A stretch of 56,064 nt of DNA, taken from assembly GCA_910585595.1 (NCBI GenBank), contig CAJUET010000015.1:1-56064 (forward strand), in the 5' to 3' direction. Source of the DNA: an uncultured Christensenella sp. Its GTDB lineage: Bacteria; Bacillota; Clostridia; Christensenellales; Borkfalkiaceae. Shown piece after piece: positions 6,521 to 15,055 of the stretch. The notes below the pieces were generated by a model. That model had not been told where the DNA came from. It saw only the letters and a program-made list of their open reading frames with translations, and did no database searches. The position numbers and the translations under genes are program-made. Positions within the stretch are counted from its first letter, which is position 1. Each line of letters starts with the position of its first letter.

Positions 6521-8943
6521 TAATCCATTGCAAATACGGCTTTGGGAGATTCCTTGACCCCTTTAACCGTTCTGCCGCGCGTATTCGTTGCGTCGATCGG
6601 AATATCCTCGGTGGAAATTTCCTTCATTTTGCCGTTCTTGAATACAAGCGCAAGCTGATAAGGCGTTGTCACATAGTTTGCAAAAATCACGTGTTCTCCG
6701 CCCAAATTCGCAATTTTCACCCCTTTGCAGTTGCGCGAAATGGGATCGATCTGCGCCGCGATAACGCGCTTGAATCTGCCTTCGGTCGTTGCCACGACGA
6801 TTTCGCCCTCGCCATCGATCTGAGAGCCGAAAATCACCTCGTCGCCCTCTTTCAGGTTCATGCCCTTTACGCCGCCCGAAAATCTCCCCTGCACGGGTAT
6901 ATCGTCCTTTTTCGCATTCAGGCACATTCCCTCGCGCGTGACGAAGAACGCTGTAATATAATCGTCCTCTTCGTCGAGCTGCACGTTAAGCACGCTGTCG
7001 CCCTCGTTGAGGCGAAGCGCGGGATACGGGAATTTGCCCGTTGCGTATTCACTGCGATCCGAACATTTGAGCATTCCGCGTTTTGTAATAAAGAGCAACC
7101 TTCCCTCGTCGCCGGCAGGCACGACGGAGACGATCTTCTCGTCGCTGTCCACGTCGTTGAAAAAATCGCTCAGCGCAAATCCCGCGTCGCCGAACTTGCA
7201 GTTCGCGCTCTCTGCGGGGAGCGGATAGCAGTTACCCTTGTCGGTAAAGATGAGCACCGTCTGATCGGACATGACGGAAACGCGCTTTTGCGGCACCGTT
7301 GCAAGCGTCGTCTTTTCCGTGACCGCTCTGTTCGACATATTATAGTTTTTCTCGCCCACGCACTTGAATTTACCGTTCGCGCATATGAGCACATGACTCT
7401 TCACGCCGGGACCGCGGATGTCCTTACGTTCCGCCGCCGCCTCTTCCTCCGAAAAGACATACTGGGACTTTCTCGGCGTCTTGTACTTTTTCTTGATTTC
7501 GAGAATTTCTTCTCTGACGACCTGCAACTGCAAGCGATTGCTTGCCACGATCGCCGTAAGCTTTTCAATGAGTTCTTTGAGTTTTTTAAGTTCCTCTTCA
7601 AGCTTGAATACTTCGAGTTTTGTGAGGCGGGCAAGGCGCAAATCGAGAATTGCCTGCGCCTGTTTTTCCGAAAGGCTGAAACGTGCGCGGAGCTTATCGC
7701 GCGCATCCGAAGTGGATTCCGCCTTTTTAATGATCTGAATGACTTCGTCGATATTCCTGACGGCGACGATAAGCCCTTCCAAAATATGACAGCGTTCCTT
7801 TGCCTGGTTAAGCTCGAAGCGCGTGCGGCGGAGAACAACTTCCTTCTGATAATTGACGTAGTGCTTGATGATCTCCATAAGCCCCATCTGAACGGGCTTG
7901 CCGCGGGCGATCGCAACCATGTTCATACCGAAGGTGGTTTCCAAATCGGTGTGCTTATACAAGAGTTTTAAATCTCTGTTGATGTCGGACTCGGCGCGTA
8001 CCTCGATCACGGCGCGCATACCGTTTCTGTCCGATTCGTCGCTGACTTTGGTGATAAAGGCAAATTCTTCCTTCTTCTCGTCGCGCAGTTCCGCTACGCG
8101 CCTTAAAAGGTTCGCCTTGTTGACCTGATAGGGAAGTTCGGTTATAACGATGTTTTTCTTGCTCTCGGAATCGCCGTCCTCGACGGCGATCTTCGCGCGG
8201 AGTGTGATCCTGCCCTTACCCGTTCGGTATGCCTGATTGAGTTCGTTTGCAATGATCCAACCGCCCGTGGGGAAGTCCGGAGCTTTGATATAACCGAGCA
8301 TTTCGTTGAGTTTGATCGTCGGCTTGTCGATATAGGCGACCACGCCGTCGATACATTCCGCAAGGTTGTGCGGCGGAATGTTCGTCGCAAGCCCTACGGC
8401 GATACCCGAAGAGCCGTTCACGAGAAGGTTGGGGAAGCGCCCCGGGAGCATATCGGGTTCCTTTAACGAATCGTCGAAGTTCAGCGAAAAAGGAACGGTG
8501 TTTTTTTCCAGATCCTTCAAAAGCTCGAGTGCAATGGGCTCCAACCGCGCCTCTGTATAGCGCATTGCCGCGGCGGGATCGCCGTCGACCGAGCCGAAGT
8601 TGCCGTGCCCGTTCACGAGCGTTCTGCCCATGTTGAATTCCTGCGCCATACGCACCATTGCGTCGTACACGGAAGAGTCGCCGTGCGGATGATATTTACC
8701 CATGCAGTCACCGACGATACGCGCCGATTTCTTATGCGGTTTATCGGGCAGAAGTCCCATTTCGTACATCGTATATAAGATTCTGCGCTGAACGGGCTTT
8801 AAGCCGTCCTCGACGCGCGGAAGCGCTCTGTCCAGAATGACGAATTCCGCATAGGGGAGCATACTCGAAGGAAGAACTTCTTCAAGGGGCGTTACAAACA
8901 GCGTGCCCTTGCGCTCCTCTTTTTCTCTCTCATTTTTCTTCAT
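6520..8943 (-). CDS. parC: Type IIA DNA topoisomerase subunit A (ParC/GyrA)
   Basis: The 807-residue protein is the DNA-cleaving subunit of topoisomerase IV or gyrase. The breakage-reunion domain starts near residue 28; YHPHGDSSVYD carries the quinolone-contact Ser and Asp in the sensitive form, and AAAMRYTEARL holds the catalytic Tyr. A coiled-coil tower is present around 420-500 (LKKLKELIEKL), and a C-terminal beta-propeller follows. The gyrase box QRRGGKG is not seen (GRFSGGVKG occurs instead), which favours ParC and a decatenation role. It overlaps the upstream ParE-like gene by 14 bases, so the two subunits are translationally coupled. Whether the pair acts as topoisomerase IV or gyrase cannot be settled without seeing the rest of the genome. 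Confidence 0.85.
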   Translation of the reverse strand: MKKNEREKEERKGTLFVTPLEEVLPSSMLPYAEFVILDRALPRVEDGLKPVQRRILYTMYEMGLLPDKPHKKSARIVGDCMGKYHPHGDSSVYDAMVRMAQEFNMGRTLVNGHGNFGSVDGDPAAAMRYTEARLEPIALELLKDLEKNTVPFSLNFDDSLKEPDMLPGRFPNLLVNGSSGIAVGLATNIPPHNLAECIDGVVAYIDKPTIKLNEMLGYIKAPDFPTGGWIIANELNQAYRTGKGRITLRAKIAVEDGDSESKKNIVITELPYQVNKANLLRRVAELRDEKKEEFAFITKVSDESDRNGMRAVIEVRAESDINRDLKLLYKHTDLETTFGMNMVAIARGKPVQMGLMEIIKHYVNYQKEVVLRRTRFELNQAKERCHILEGLIVAVRNIDEVIQIIKKAESTSDARDKLRARFSLSEKQAQAILDLRLARLTKLEVFKLEEELKKLKELIEKLTAIVASNRLQLQVVREEILEIKKKYKTPRKSQYVFSEEEAAAERKDIRGPGVKSHVLICANGKFKCVGEKNYNMSNRAVTEKTTLATVPQKRVSVMSDQTVLIFTDKGNCYPLPAESANCKFGDAGFALSDFFNDVDSDEKIVSVVPAGDEGRLLFITKRGMLKCSDRSEYATGKFPYPALRLNEGDSVLNVQLDEEDDYITAFFVTREGMCLNAKKDDIPVQGRFSGGVKGMNLKEGDEVIFGSQIDGEGEIVVATTEGRFKRVIAAQIDPISRNCKGVKIANLGGEHVIFANYVTTPYQLALVFKNGKMKEISTEDIPIDATNTRGRTVKGVKESPKAVFAMD

Positions 8944-10993
8944 CGGAATTCTCCTTTTTGAGTTTCACTCTGTCGATAAACGCATCCTCTTTGTTGAAGT
9001 TTGCGTTGCGGGCAAGGAATTCTTTTCTTCCGTCCACCCTGTCGCCCATAAGCGTTGCGATCATGTTATCGGCAGCAACCGCGTCCTCGATCGTGACTTG
9101 CGTCAAATTTCTGTGTTCGGGGTCCATCGTCGTTTTCCAAAGCTGTTCGGCGCTCATTTCGCCCAAACCCTTATATCGCTGTATGAGATACCCCCTTCCG
9201 ACTTTATCGATCTTTTCCTGCAACTCGCTGTCATCGTAAGCATATTCCTCTACCGATCCCCCCTGCTTGTATACTTTATAAAGGGGCGGCATTCCGATAT
9301 AAACTTTCCCCGCGTTCACGAGTTCACGCATATACCGGAAGAAAAACGTTAAGAGAATGCAACGGATATGGAAGCCGTCCTGGTCCGCATCGGAAAGAAT
9401 GATCACCTTGTGATAATTGATTTTTTCGACATTGAAATCGTTTCCGATCCCCGCGCCGAGCGCCGATATGATCGTGCGTATCTCCTCGTTCGCAAGCACC
9501 TGATCGATACGCTTTTTCTCTACGTTCAAAGGTTTGCCGCGAAGCGGTAAAATCGATTGAAACTGACGGACGCGCGCCTGTTTCGCCGTGCCGCCCGCGG
9601 AATCGCCTTCGACAATAAAGAGCTCGTTTTCTTCGGGATGTCTGCCCGTGCAGGAAGCGAGCTTACCGACGAGCGTCCACGAATCGATACTGTTTTTTGC
9701 GCGCGCCGTGTCTTTCGCCTGACGCGCAGCGATTCTCGCCTTCGCCGCGCCCTGTGCCTTCTTGATCATTTCGTCGAAGGTCTTTTTAAAGTCCTTGTTC
9801 GCCGCAAGTTCGTGCAAGCCCTCCGAGGTACAGCCCTCTACGGGGGAACGCGCTTCGGGATTGCCGAGTTTCGTCTTGGTCTGCCCCTCGAACTGCACGT
9901 TCTTCATTTTGATAGAAAGCACCGCCGTAAGTCCTTCGCGGAAGTCGTCTCCGAGGAAATTGGGATCTTTTTCTTTAAGCGCCTTCGTTTCGCGCGCGTA
10001 ATCGTTCAATACGCGCGTGATTCCTGCGCGGAAGCCCATTTCGTGAAAGCCGCCCTCGGGCGTCGGAATATTGTTTACGAAGGAGAAAAGATTTTCGGTA
10101 TAGTCGTTCGTATGCTGAATGGCGAATTCCACCAAAATACCGTCTTTTTCGCCCTTATAATAGATTGGCGCGGGAAAGAGCTTCGCCTTGCCCTCGTTGA
10201 GATGCAGAACAAAGTCGGAGATCCCCCCCTCGTAACAGTAAGTCACCGAATAGGGCTGCGTGACTCCCATCAGATCGAGTTGAACGTTCTCTTCGTCGTC
10301 CTCTTCGCCCTTGAATTCGTTCATGGTGATCCGCTCGTCGGTGAGCGTAATTTTTAAACCGCGGTTGAGAAACGCAAGCTCGTTGAGACGGTTGGAAATC
10401 GTTGAAAGCTGAAAATTCGTGGTCGCAAAAACTTTGTCGTCGGGCATAAAGTGCACAAAGGTGCCGTGCTTGTCCGTCTTGCGCTTCAAATCCTTTAAGG
10501 GAGCGACGGGTACGCCCGATTCATATTTCTTTTTCGCCTCGTCGTAGAAGGAGTGAAACTCCATTTCATAGACCTTTCCCTCTTTGTAAACGCGCACTTT
10601 GAGCCATTTGGATAGTGCGTTCGTGACCGACGCGCCCACGCCGTGCAAGCCTCCCGAAAAGGAATAGTTGTGTTCGTCGAATTTGCCGCCTGCATGAAGC
10701 TGCGTAAATACGACCTGCACGCCAGAAACCTTGGTTTTGGGGTGAATGTCGGTGGGAATGCCGCGTCCGTTATCCTCGACGGAAACGCTCCCGTCCTTGT
10801 ATATATGCACGTCGATAGAATCGGCATAGCCGTTCGCGGCCTCGTCGATTGCATTATCCACGATTTCCCAAAGAATATGGTGCAACCCCTTCTGCCCCGT
10901 AGACCCGATATACATACCGGGGCGCAGACGGACTGCGTCCAACCCTTCGAGAATGGTTATATCGTTCGCATTATATTGATGTTGTTCTTCCAT
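8930..10993 (-). CDS. parE: Type IIA DNA topoisomerase subunit B (ParE/GyrB)
   Basis: The 687-residue ATPase subunit has the GHKL domain at the N-terminus (EIVDNAIDEA, NGRGIP, GGLHGVGASV), the transducer domain, and the TOPRIM domain with EGDSAGG near residue 430 and the metal-binding DADQDG near 505. LRGKPLNVEK and MPPLYKV are conserved. The wording DADQDGFHIR is typical of the second, non-dnaA-linked topoisomerase pair of Clostridia, hence the ParE preference. A gene order of B then A with overlap is standard. The start at 10993 has GAGG six bases upstream, and a strong promoter lies about 75 bases upstream. Confidence 0.87.
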   Translation of the reverse strand: MEEQHQYNANDITILEGLDAVRLRPGMYIGSTGQKGLHHILWEIVDNAIDEAANGYADSIDVHIYKDGSVSVEDNGRGIPTDIHPKTKVSGVQVVFTQLHAGGKFDEHNYSFSGGLHGVGASVTNALSKWLKVRVYKEGKVYEMEFHSFYDEAKKKYESGVPVAPLKDLKRKTDKHGTFVHFMPDDKVFATTNFQLSTISNRLNELAFLNRGLKITLTDERITMNEFKGEEDDEENVQLDLMGVTQPYSVTYCYEGGISDFVLHLNEGKAKLFPAPIYYKGEKDGILVEFAIQHTNDYTENLFSFVNNIPTPEGGFHEMGFRAGITRVLNDYARETKALKEKDPNFLGDDFREGLTAVLSIKMKNVQFEGQTKTKLGNPEARSPVEGCTSEGLHELAANKDFKKTFDEMIKKAQGAAKARIAARQAKDTARAKNSIDSWTLVGKLASCTGRHPEENELFIVEGDSAGGTAKQARVRQFQSILPLRGKPLNVEKKRIDQVLANEEIRTIISALGAGIGNDFNVEKINYHKVIILSDADQDGFHIRCILLTFFFRYMRELVNAGKVYIGMPPLYKVYKQGGSVEEYAYDDSELQEKIDKVGRGYLIQRYKGLGEMSAEQLWKTTMDPEHRNLTQVTIEDAVAADNMIATLMGDRVDGRKEFLARNANFNKEDAFIDRVKLKKENSDEEK

Positions 10994-11065
10994 ATGTACC
11001 TCATTCGCAGGGGGTTACAGAAAATTTGTATGCAAAAAATTATGCCGAAAATATTCCGCTGACAA

Positions 11066-11094
11066 ATTATACCATATCTTGTGATTTTTTGCAA
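11066..11094 (-). promoter_or_regulatory. Promoter of parE-parC
   Basis: Minus strand: -35 TTGCAA (11094-11089), 17-base spacer, -10 TATAAT (11071-11066). The same -35 variant TTGCAA is used at tsaE. Predicted leader about 65 bases. Confidence 0.78.
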
Positions 11095-11129
11095 CTTATT
11101 TTACCTGACATAGATGATTGCAATTTTCG

Positions 11130-11162
11130 AATAAAAAAATAACCGTTCCTTAAAGGAACGGT
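11130..11162 (-). terminator. Terminator of the nrdR-to-ribF gene cluster
   Basis: ACCGTTCCTT pairs with AAGGAACGGT, followed on the minus strand by TATTTTTTTAT. It lies 20 bases after the stop of the endonuclease IV-like gene and ends the long minus-strand cluster. Confidence 0.88.
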
Positions 11163-11181
11163 CAAATAATATAAAAATCGG

Positions 11182-12027
11182 TTATTTCGAAAAGTATATC
11201 CGCTTCATTTCGGCGGCGTCCTCCGCTTGCGTGCCCGCCGACTCGCTCACGATATAGGGTTCCAATTCAAGTTCGTGCAACGCCTCTGCAAGCGGTTCGA
11301 ATTCGGGACCGTAGACGGTATCCTCGAAGGTCAGATGCTTGATCTCCCCCTTTGCCCCGTACATGATTTTGGAGAAATGAACGTGAAAGTTTTTCATTCT
11401 CTCATAGCCGAGCTTTTCGATCATATAGGAAAGACGGTCTACGTAGTCCCCGGTACGCTTTAAAGACCCCTGTTCGCGGGCGTTCACGTGACCGAAATCG
11501 ACGCAGGGCGTGAACACGGGATCAACTAAACAGATTTCGACGATCTCCTCCACCGTGCCGATTTGGGCTAATTTCCCCATCGTTTCGGGACAGAAGATAA
11601 GATCCTGCAAATCATTCAAATAAATATAGTCCCTTAAAATTTTTACCCTGTCGAGGGTGCGGACAAAAGCCGCTTCCCGCGTCTCCTTGCCCTCGGTCGC
11701 AGGGTGGAATACGCACCGCTTGCCCTGCATGAGCTTTAACGCGCGGGCGCTGTCGAGCACGTAGCCGTAGGACTTTGCCGCCATTTCGTCGTCGGGGTTC
11801 GCTAGGTTGATAAAGTAGGGTGCGTGCACCGAAATTTCGATTCCCGCCTCCTGAAACGCGTCGCCGATCGAGATCGCTTTCCCTTCCGTCATGCGCACGC
11901 CGCGCCCGAAGGAGTATTCGAAGCAGTCGAGCCCGCGCCCCTTTACGAACGCCGCCGAATCCTCCGAATGCTCGAATCCTTCCGCATAAAAGCTCTCCGA
12001 ATTGCCGCTCGGTCCGAATTTTATCAT
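11182..12027 (-). CDS. Endonuclease IV-like TIM-barrel protein (AP endonuclease family 2)
   Basis: The 281-residue protein has the xylose isomerase-like TIM-barrel pattern of the AP endonuclease 2 family: metal-ligand candidates in SVHAPYFINL (His near 68), CVFHPATEG, FCPETMGK, CVDFGHVNA, NFHVHFSK and a final SESAG glutamate. Nfo-type enzymes cut DNA 5' of abasic sites. It is divergent from canonical Nfo, so a sugar-phosphate isomerase role cannot be excluded. Its ATG overlaps the ribF stop by 4 bases (ATGA), making it the last gene of the long cluster. Confidence 0.72.
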   Translation of the reverse strand: MIKFGPSGNSESFYAEGFEHSEDSAAFVKGRGLDCFEYSFGRGVRMTEGKAISIGDAFQEAGIEISVHAPYFINLANPDDEMAAKSYGYVLDSARALKLMQGKRCVFHPATEGKETREAAFVRTLDRVKILRDYIYLNDLQDLIFCPETMGKLAQIGTVEEIVEICLVDPVFTPCVDFGHVNAREQGSLKRTGDYVDRLSYMIEKLGYERMKNFHVHFSKIMYGAKGEIKHLTFEDTVYGPEFEPLAEALHELELEPYIVSESAGTQAEDAAEMKRIYFSK

Positions 12028-12896
12028 ATCCGTTCAACATCCTTTTTCAATTGATTTTTCAGTTCTTCTTCCGATGAAAATTTTTGTATCGGGCGCAGAA
12101 ATTCGGTGGGATAGATCCGAACGGTTTTATCGTATAAATCACCCGAAAAGCCCTTTAAGTACGCCTCGATCTTCCTCTCCTCCACGCCGAACGTGGGGCG
12201 CGCGCCGATATTGATAATCGTCTTAAACGTCCCCTTCGGCGTACTTGCAAATCCCGCGTATACGCCGTCTCCCGGCAACAGCTTTTCGGGCGGAATACTG
12301 AGATTGAGCGTGGGAAAACCGTACGTCCTGCCCACCTGCCTTCCGCGTTCAACCGTTCCCTGAATGAAATATGATTTGTAATCGTAGAACGGACCGGATT
12401 CCTCGTCGAGCAATTCCCAGAGCATTTTAAATTTGTTCTCGCGAAGATACTGTTTACACAGAGACGTGGATACCTTCGTATCTCCCAATTTGACCGTCTC
12501 CACCGCACAGACGGGCGCGAAGGTTTTTAAAAGCGAAAGCGTGCCGCGCGCGTCCTTTCCGTATCGGAAATCCTCCCCGCAAAAAACCGCCTTCGCATTG
12601 ATATTCCCGAACAGTTCAACGAGAAATTTTTCCGCTTCCGTATTTTTAAAATCCTCGGTAAAGGGAATTTCATAGACGAAATCGATACCGGTATTGTCAA
12701 ATACAAACGCCCGCTCCCGCTCTGTGAAAAGAGCGCTTCCCTTAGCCCCCAGAATGGTGGTTATCACAATCGGAAGCCCCGTTTTTTTCGCTTCCTTCAA
12801 AAGCGCGCGGTGCCCGAGATGCAAACCGTCGAATCCGCCCAATACGAGAGCGCACGGCACACAAACCGATTCGCCGTAGCGGTATATCTCTAACAT
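12024..12896 (-). CDS. ribF: Bifunctional riboflavin kinase / FAD synthetase
   Basis: The 290-residue enzyme turns riboflavin into FMN and then FAD. The N-terminal nucleotidyltransferase domain has GGFDGLHLGHR near residue 20 and FCGEDFRYG near 105; the C-terminal kinase domain has GRTYGFPTLNL near 190 and INIGARPTFG near 225. It is placed after truB with a 7-base overlap, the usual Firmicutes order. Its FMN product is the ligand of the riboswitch that controls ribU in this window. Confidence 0.92.
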   Translation of the reverse strand: MLEIYRYGESVCVPCALVLGGFDGLHLGHRALLKEAKKTGLPIVITTILGAKGSALFTERERAFVFDNTGIDFVYEIPFTEDFKNTEAEKFLVELFGNINAKAVFCGEDFRYGKDARGTLSLLKTFAPVCAVETVKLGDTKVSTSLCKQYLRENKFKMLWELLDEESGPFYDYKSYFIQGTVERGRQVGRTYGFPTLNLSIPPEKLLPGDGVYAGFASTPKGTFKTIINIGARPTFGVEERKIEAYLKGFSGDLYDKTVRIYPTEFLRPIQKFSSEEELKNQLKKDVERI

Positions 12897-13723
12897 AGCT
12901 TTTTCTCCGCTTTTGCAAGCCCGTCCTTTACGCTTGCGATCCCGTAAAATTCGCCGCTACGGTACAGCTTGTACAATCCGTCCTTTTCCGTAACGCTCTC
13001 CGCTAAGCCGTTGAATACGCGCGGGCTCTCCAAATTCAACACGGGATAAGGCAAAACCTCCTCTGTGGGAATCATATATTCGTGCAAATTTTCCGCAGTT
13101 AATTTATCAAGATCAACCGCACTTTCAATATGAAATACCCCGCTTGCCGTGCGTTCCAATCTGCTCATGTAAGCATACGTTCCGAGCCTTGCAGCAAGGT
13201 CGCGGGCAAGCGCGCGGATATAGGTGCCGCTTCCGCATACGATTTCAAACGAAAATTCGTCGGGCGCGGTCTGTTCGATCAAGCGGAACGAAAATACTTC
13301 CACCGTTTTAGGCGCAAGCTCCGCTTGCTTGCCCGCCCGCGCCAGAGCGTAACTTCTTACCCCGTTCACGCTCTTTGCGCTGTACGCGGGAGGAATTTGC
13401 GGAATCTTTCCCCTGAGCGAAGGAAGCGCCGCTTGAATTTGACTTTCTGCCGGCACATCGCCCCTGAAAATTTTTTCACCCTCGCCGTCGAGCGTTTCCG
13501 TCGTCACCCCGAAGCGGAACCGCGCAAGATAGGTTTTTTTCTTATCCGAAAAATATTCGAACAGCCTGCACGCATTCCCGATCGCCACGGGCAATACGCC
13601 CGAAGCAAGCGGATCCAACGTGCCCATGTGTCCCGCAGGCGTTTTGGCAAGCCGTTTCACTCTGTTTACGATAAAGGCGGACGAAACGCCCGTCTCTTTA
13701 TTGATATTGATAAAACCCGTCAT
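12890..13723 (-). CDS. truB: tRNA pseudouridine(55) synthase
   Basis: The 277-residue enzyme makes pseudouridine at position 55 of the tRNA T-loop. The catalytic Asp is in GHMGTLDPLASGVLP (near residue 37); KTYLARFRFGV, IPPAYSAKSVNG and CGSGTYIRALARDL are further TruB blocks. A C-terminal extension of about 60 residues could be a degenerate PUA-like region. It lies 3 bases after the nrnA stop and overlaps ribF. Confidence 0.94.
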   Translation of the reverse strand: MTGFININKETGVSSAFIVNRVKRLAKTPAGHMGTLDPLASGVLPVAIGNACRLFEYFSDKKKTYLARFRFGVTTETLDGEGEKIFRGDVPAESQIQAALPSLRGKIPQIPPAYSAKSVNGVRSYALARAGKQAELAPKTVEVFSFRLIEQTAPDEFSFEIVCGSGTYIRALARDLAARLGTYAYMSRLERTASGVFHIESAVDLDKLTAENLHEYMIPTEEVLPYPVLNLESPRVFNGLAESVTEKDGLYKLYRSGEFYGIASVKDGLAKAEKKLC

Positions 13724-13726
13724 AAA

Positions 13727-14686
13727 TTAAAGTCTTTGCCAAACGGCGTACTTGATTTTTTCAACGACTTCTTCCTCCTCGCCGAAGAGCACGCAGCCGC
13801 TCGCTAAAATATGCCCTCCGCCGCCGAACACGCCGGCGACTTCGTTCACGTTGACCTTTCCTTTCGACCGAAGGGAAATTTTGTACTGACCCTTTCTGAC
13901 TTCGAGGAAACAGGCGCTCACTTCCGTTGCGTCGATCGTAAGTCCGAAATCCACAAGTCCTTCGGTTGCGTCCGTATCCAATGCGAACTCATCGAGGAGT
14001 TCTCCGCTCACGACGACCGCCGTAAACCTGTCGTCGAGAAGAAAACGAAGGCGGGAGAGCGCTTTGAGAAAAAACTGCGCGCGTGAACGCGACTGTTTTT
14101 TCATTGTTTCGTAGCTTATTTGATTCACGTCCGCGCCGGCGTCCGCCATTTCCCCCGCCGCACGGAAGGAATCGCCGTTCACGTCGCTGTGAGAGAACCC
14201 GCCCGAATCGGTGACCATGCCCGTCATGAGAAATTCGGCGATTTCCTTTGTGATCGGTACGCCGAGTTCTTTAATAAGTTCCGCAACGTTTTCGCTGTTG
14301 CTCGCGCGGTCGCGGACAAAGTTATACTTTGCGTAACGCGTATTTGAAATATGATGATCGACGTTCACGGTGCATTTTTTCTTTAAGCCAGCAAGAAAGA
14401 CGTCGCGCAATAATCCAAGCCGCGCCTCGGTGCTCGAATCGACGCAAATAAAACATTCTGCGTCGAACGAGGGTGCGGTCTTGATCTCTTTCACGCCGCT
14501 CAGATAGGAAAAGCGTTCGGGAATTTCCCCCTCGTTGAGCACTTCGTTCCGAATTTCCAAAAAAGAAAGAGCGCGGGAAAGTGCCATTGCGCTCCCGATC
14601 GTATCGCCGTCGGGACGCATGTGCGTAAAGATTACCGCGCTTTTACATTGTTTTAAAATTTTTGCGATTTCTTTGAGCGTCTCCAT
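13727..14686 (-). CDS. nrnA: DHH-family phosphoesterase, NrnA-like oligoribonuclease
   Basis: The 319-residue protein has the DHH/DHHA1 layout: THMRPDGDTIGSA near residue 20 and VDHHISN near 105 for manganese binding, MVTDSGGF near 165, and the C-terminal substrate motif FGGGGH near 290. NrnA proteins degrade 2-5-mer RNA and pAp. It sits between rbfA and truB, the standard place in Firmicutes. 15 bases separate it from rbfA upstream. Confidence 0.9.
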   Translation of the reverse strand: METLKEIAKILKQCKSAVIFTHMRPDGDTIGSAMALSRALSFLEIRNEVLNEGEIPERFSYLSGVKEIKTAPSFDAECFICVDSSTEARLGLLRDVFLAGLKKKCTVNVDHHISNTRYAKYNFVRDRASNSENVAELIKELGVPITKEIAEFLMTGMVTDSGGFSHSDVNGDSFRAAGEMADAGADVNQISYETMKKQSRSRAQFFLKALSRLRFLLDDRFTAVVVSGELLDEFALDTDATEGLVDFGLTIDATEVSACFLEVRKGQYKISLRSKGKVNVNEVAGVFGGGGHILASGCVLFGEEEEVVEKIKYAVWQRL

Positions 14687-14695
14687 TTCTCGTCC

Positions 14696-15055
14696 TTAAT
14701 CTTCCTTGTGAAGTCCGGAAAAGAGCGCGTCCATCTTCGAACCGTATTCCATACTGCCGTCCCGCACGAAGGTGAGTTGCGGCACCGTGCGCGAACGCAT
14801 AACGAGAGAAAGCTCGTGACGGACGAACCCCGCATTCTCCTCGATGATCCGGAAGGTGCGGTTTTCCTCTTCTTTGTTTTTACCCAACACGCTTACGAAT
14901 ACCTTCGCCGTTTTAAAGTCGGGCGAAACGTCAGCGCCCGTCACGGAAATAATTCCTTTGAGTTCGGGCTCTTTATTTTTGAGCGCACCCGAAATCACGG
15001 AGGAAATTTCCTTTCTGTATTCGCTGTCTACGCGGTCGTGCCGTTGCCCTTTCAT
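14696..15055 (-). CDS. rbfA: 30S ribosome-binding factor A
   Basis: The 119-residue KH-like protein helps late maturation of the 30S subunit and 16S 5' end. The start MKGQRHDRV, the middle ISVTGADVSPDFKTAKVFVSV and the end LTFVRDGSMEYG fit the family. The ATG at 15055 is chosen because it overlaps the infB stop (ATGA) and gives the family length; a longer reading to 15139 would lie in infB. Confidence 0.92.
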   Translation of the reverse strand: MKGQRHDRVDSEYRKEISSVISGALKNKEPELKGIISVTGADVSPDFKTAKVFVSVLGKNKEEENRTFRIIEENAGFVRHELSLVMRSRTVPQLTFVRDGSMEYGSKMDALFSGLHKED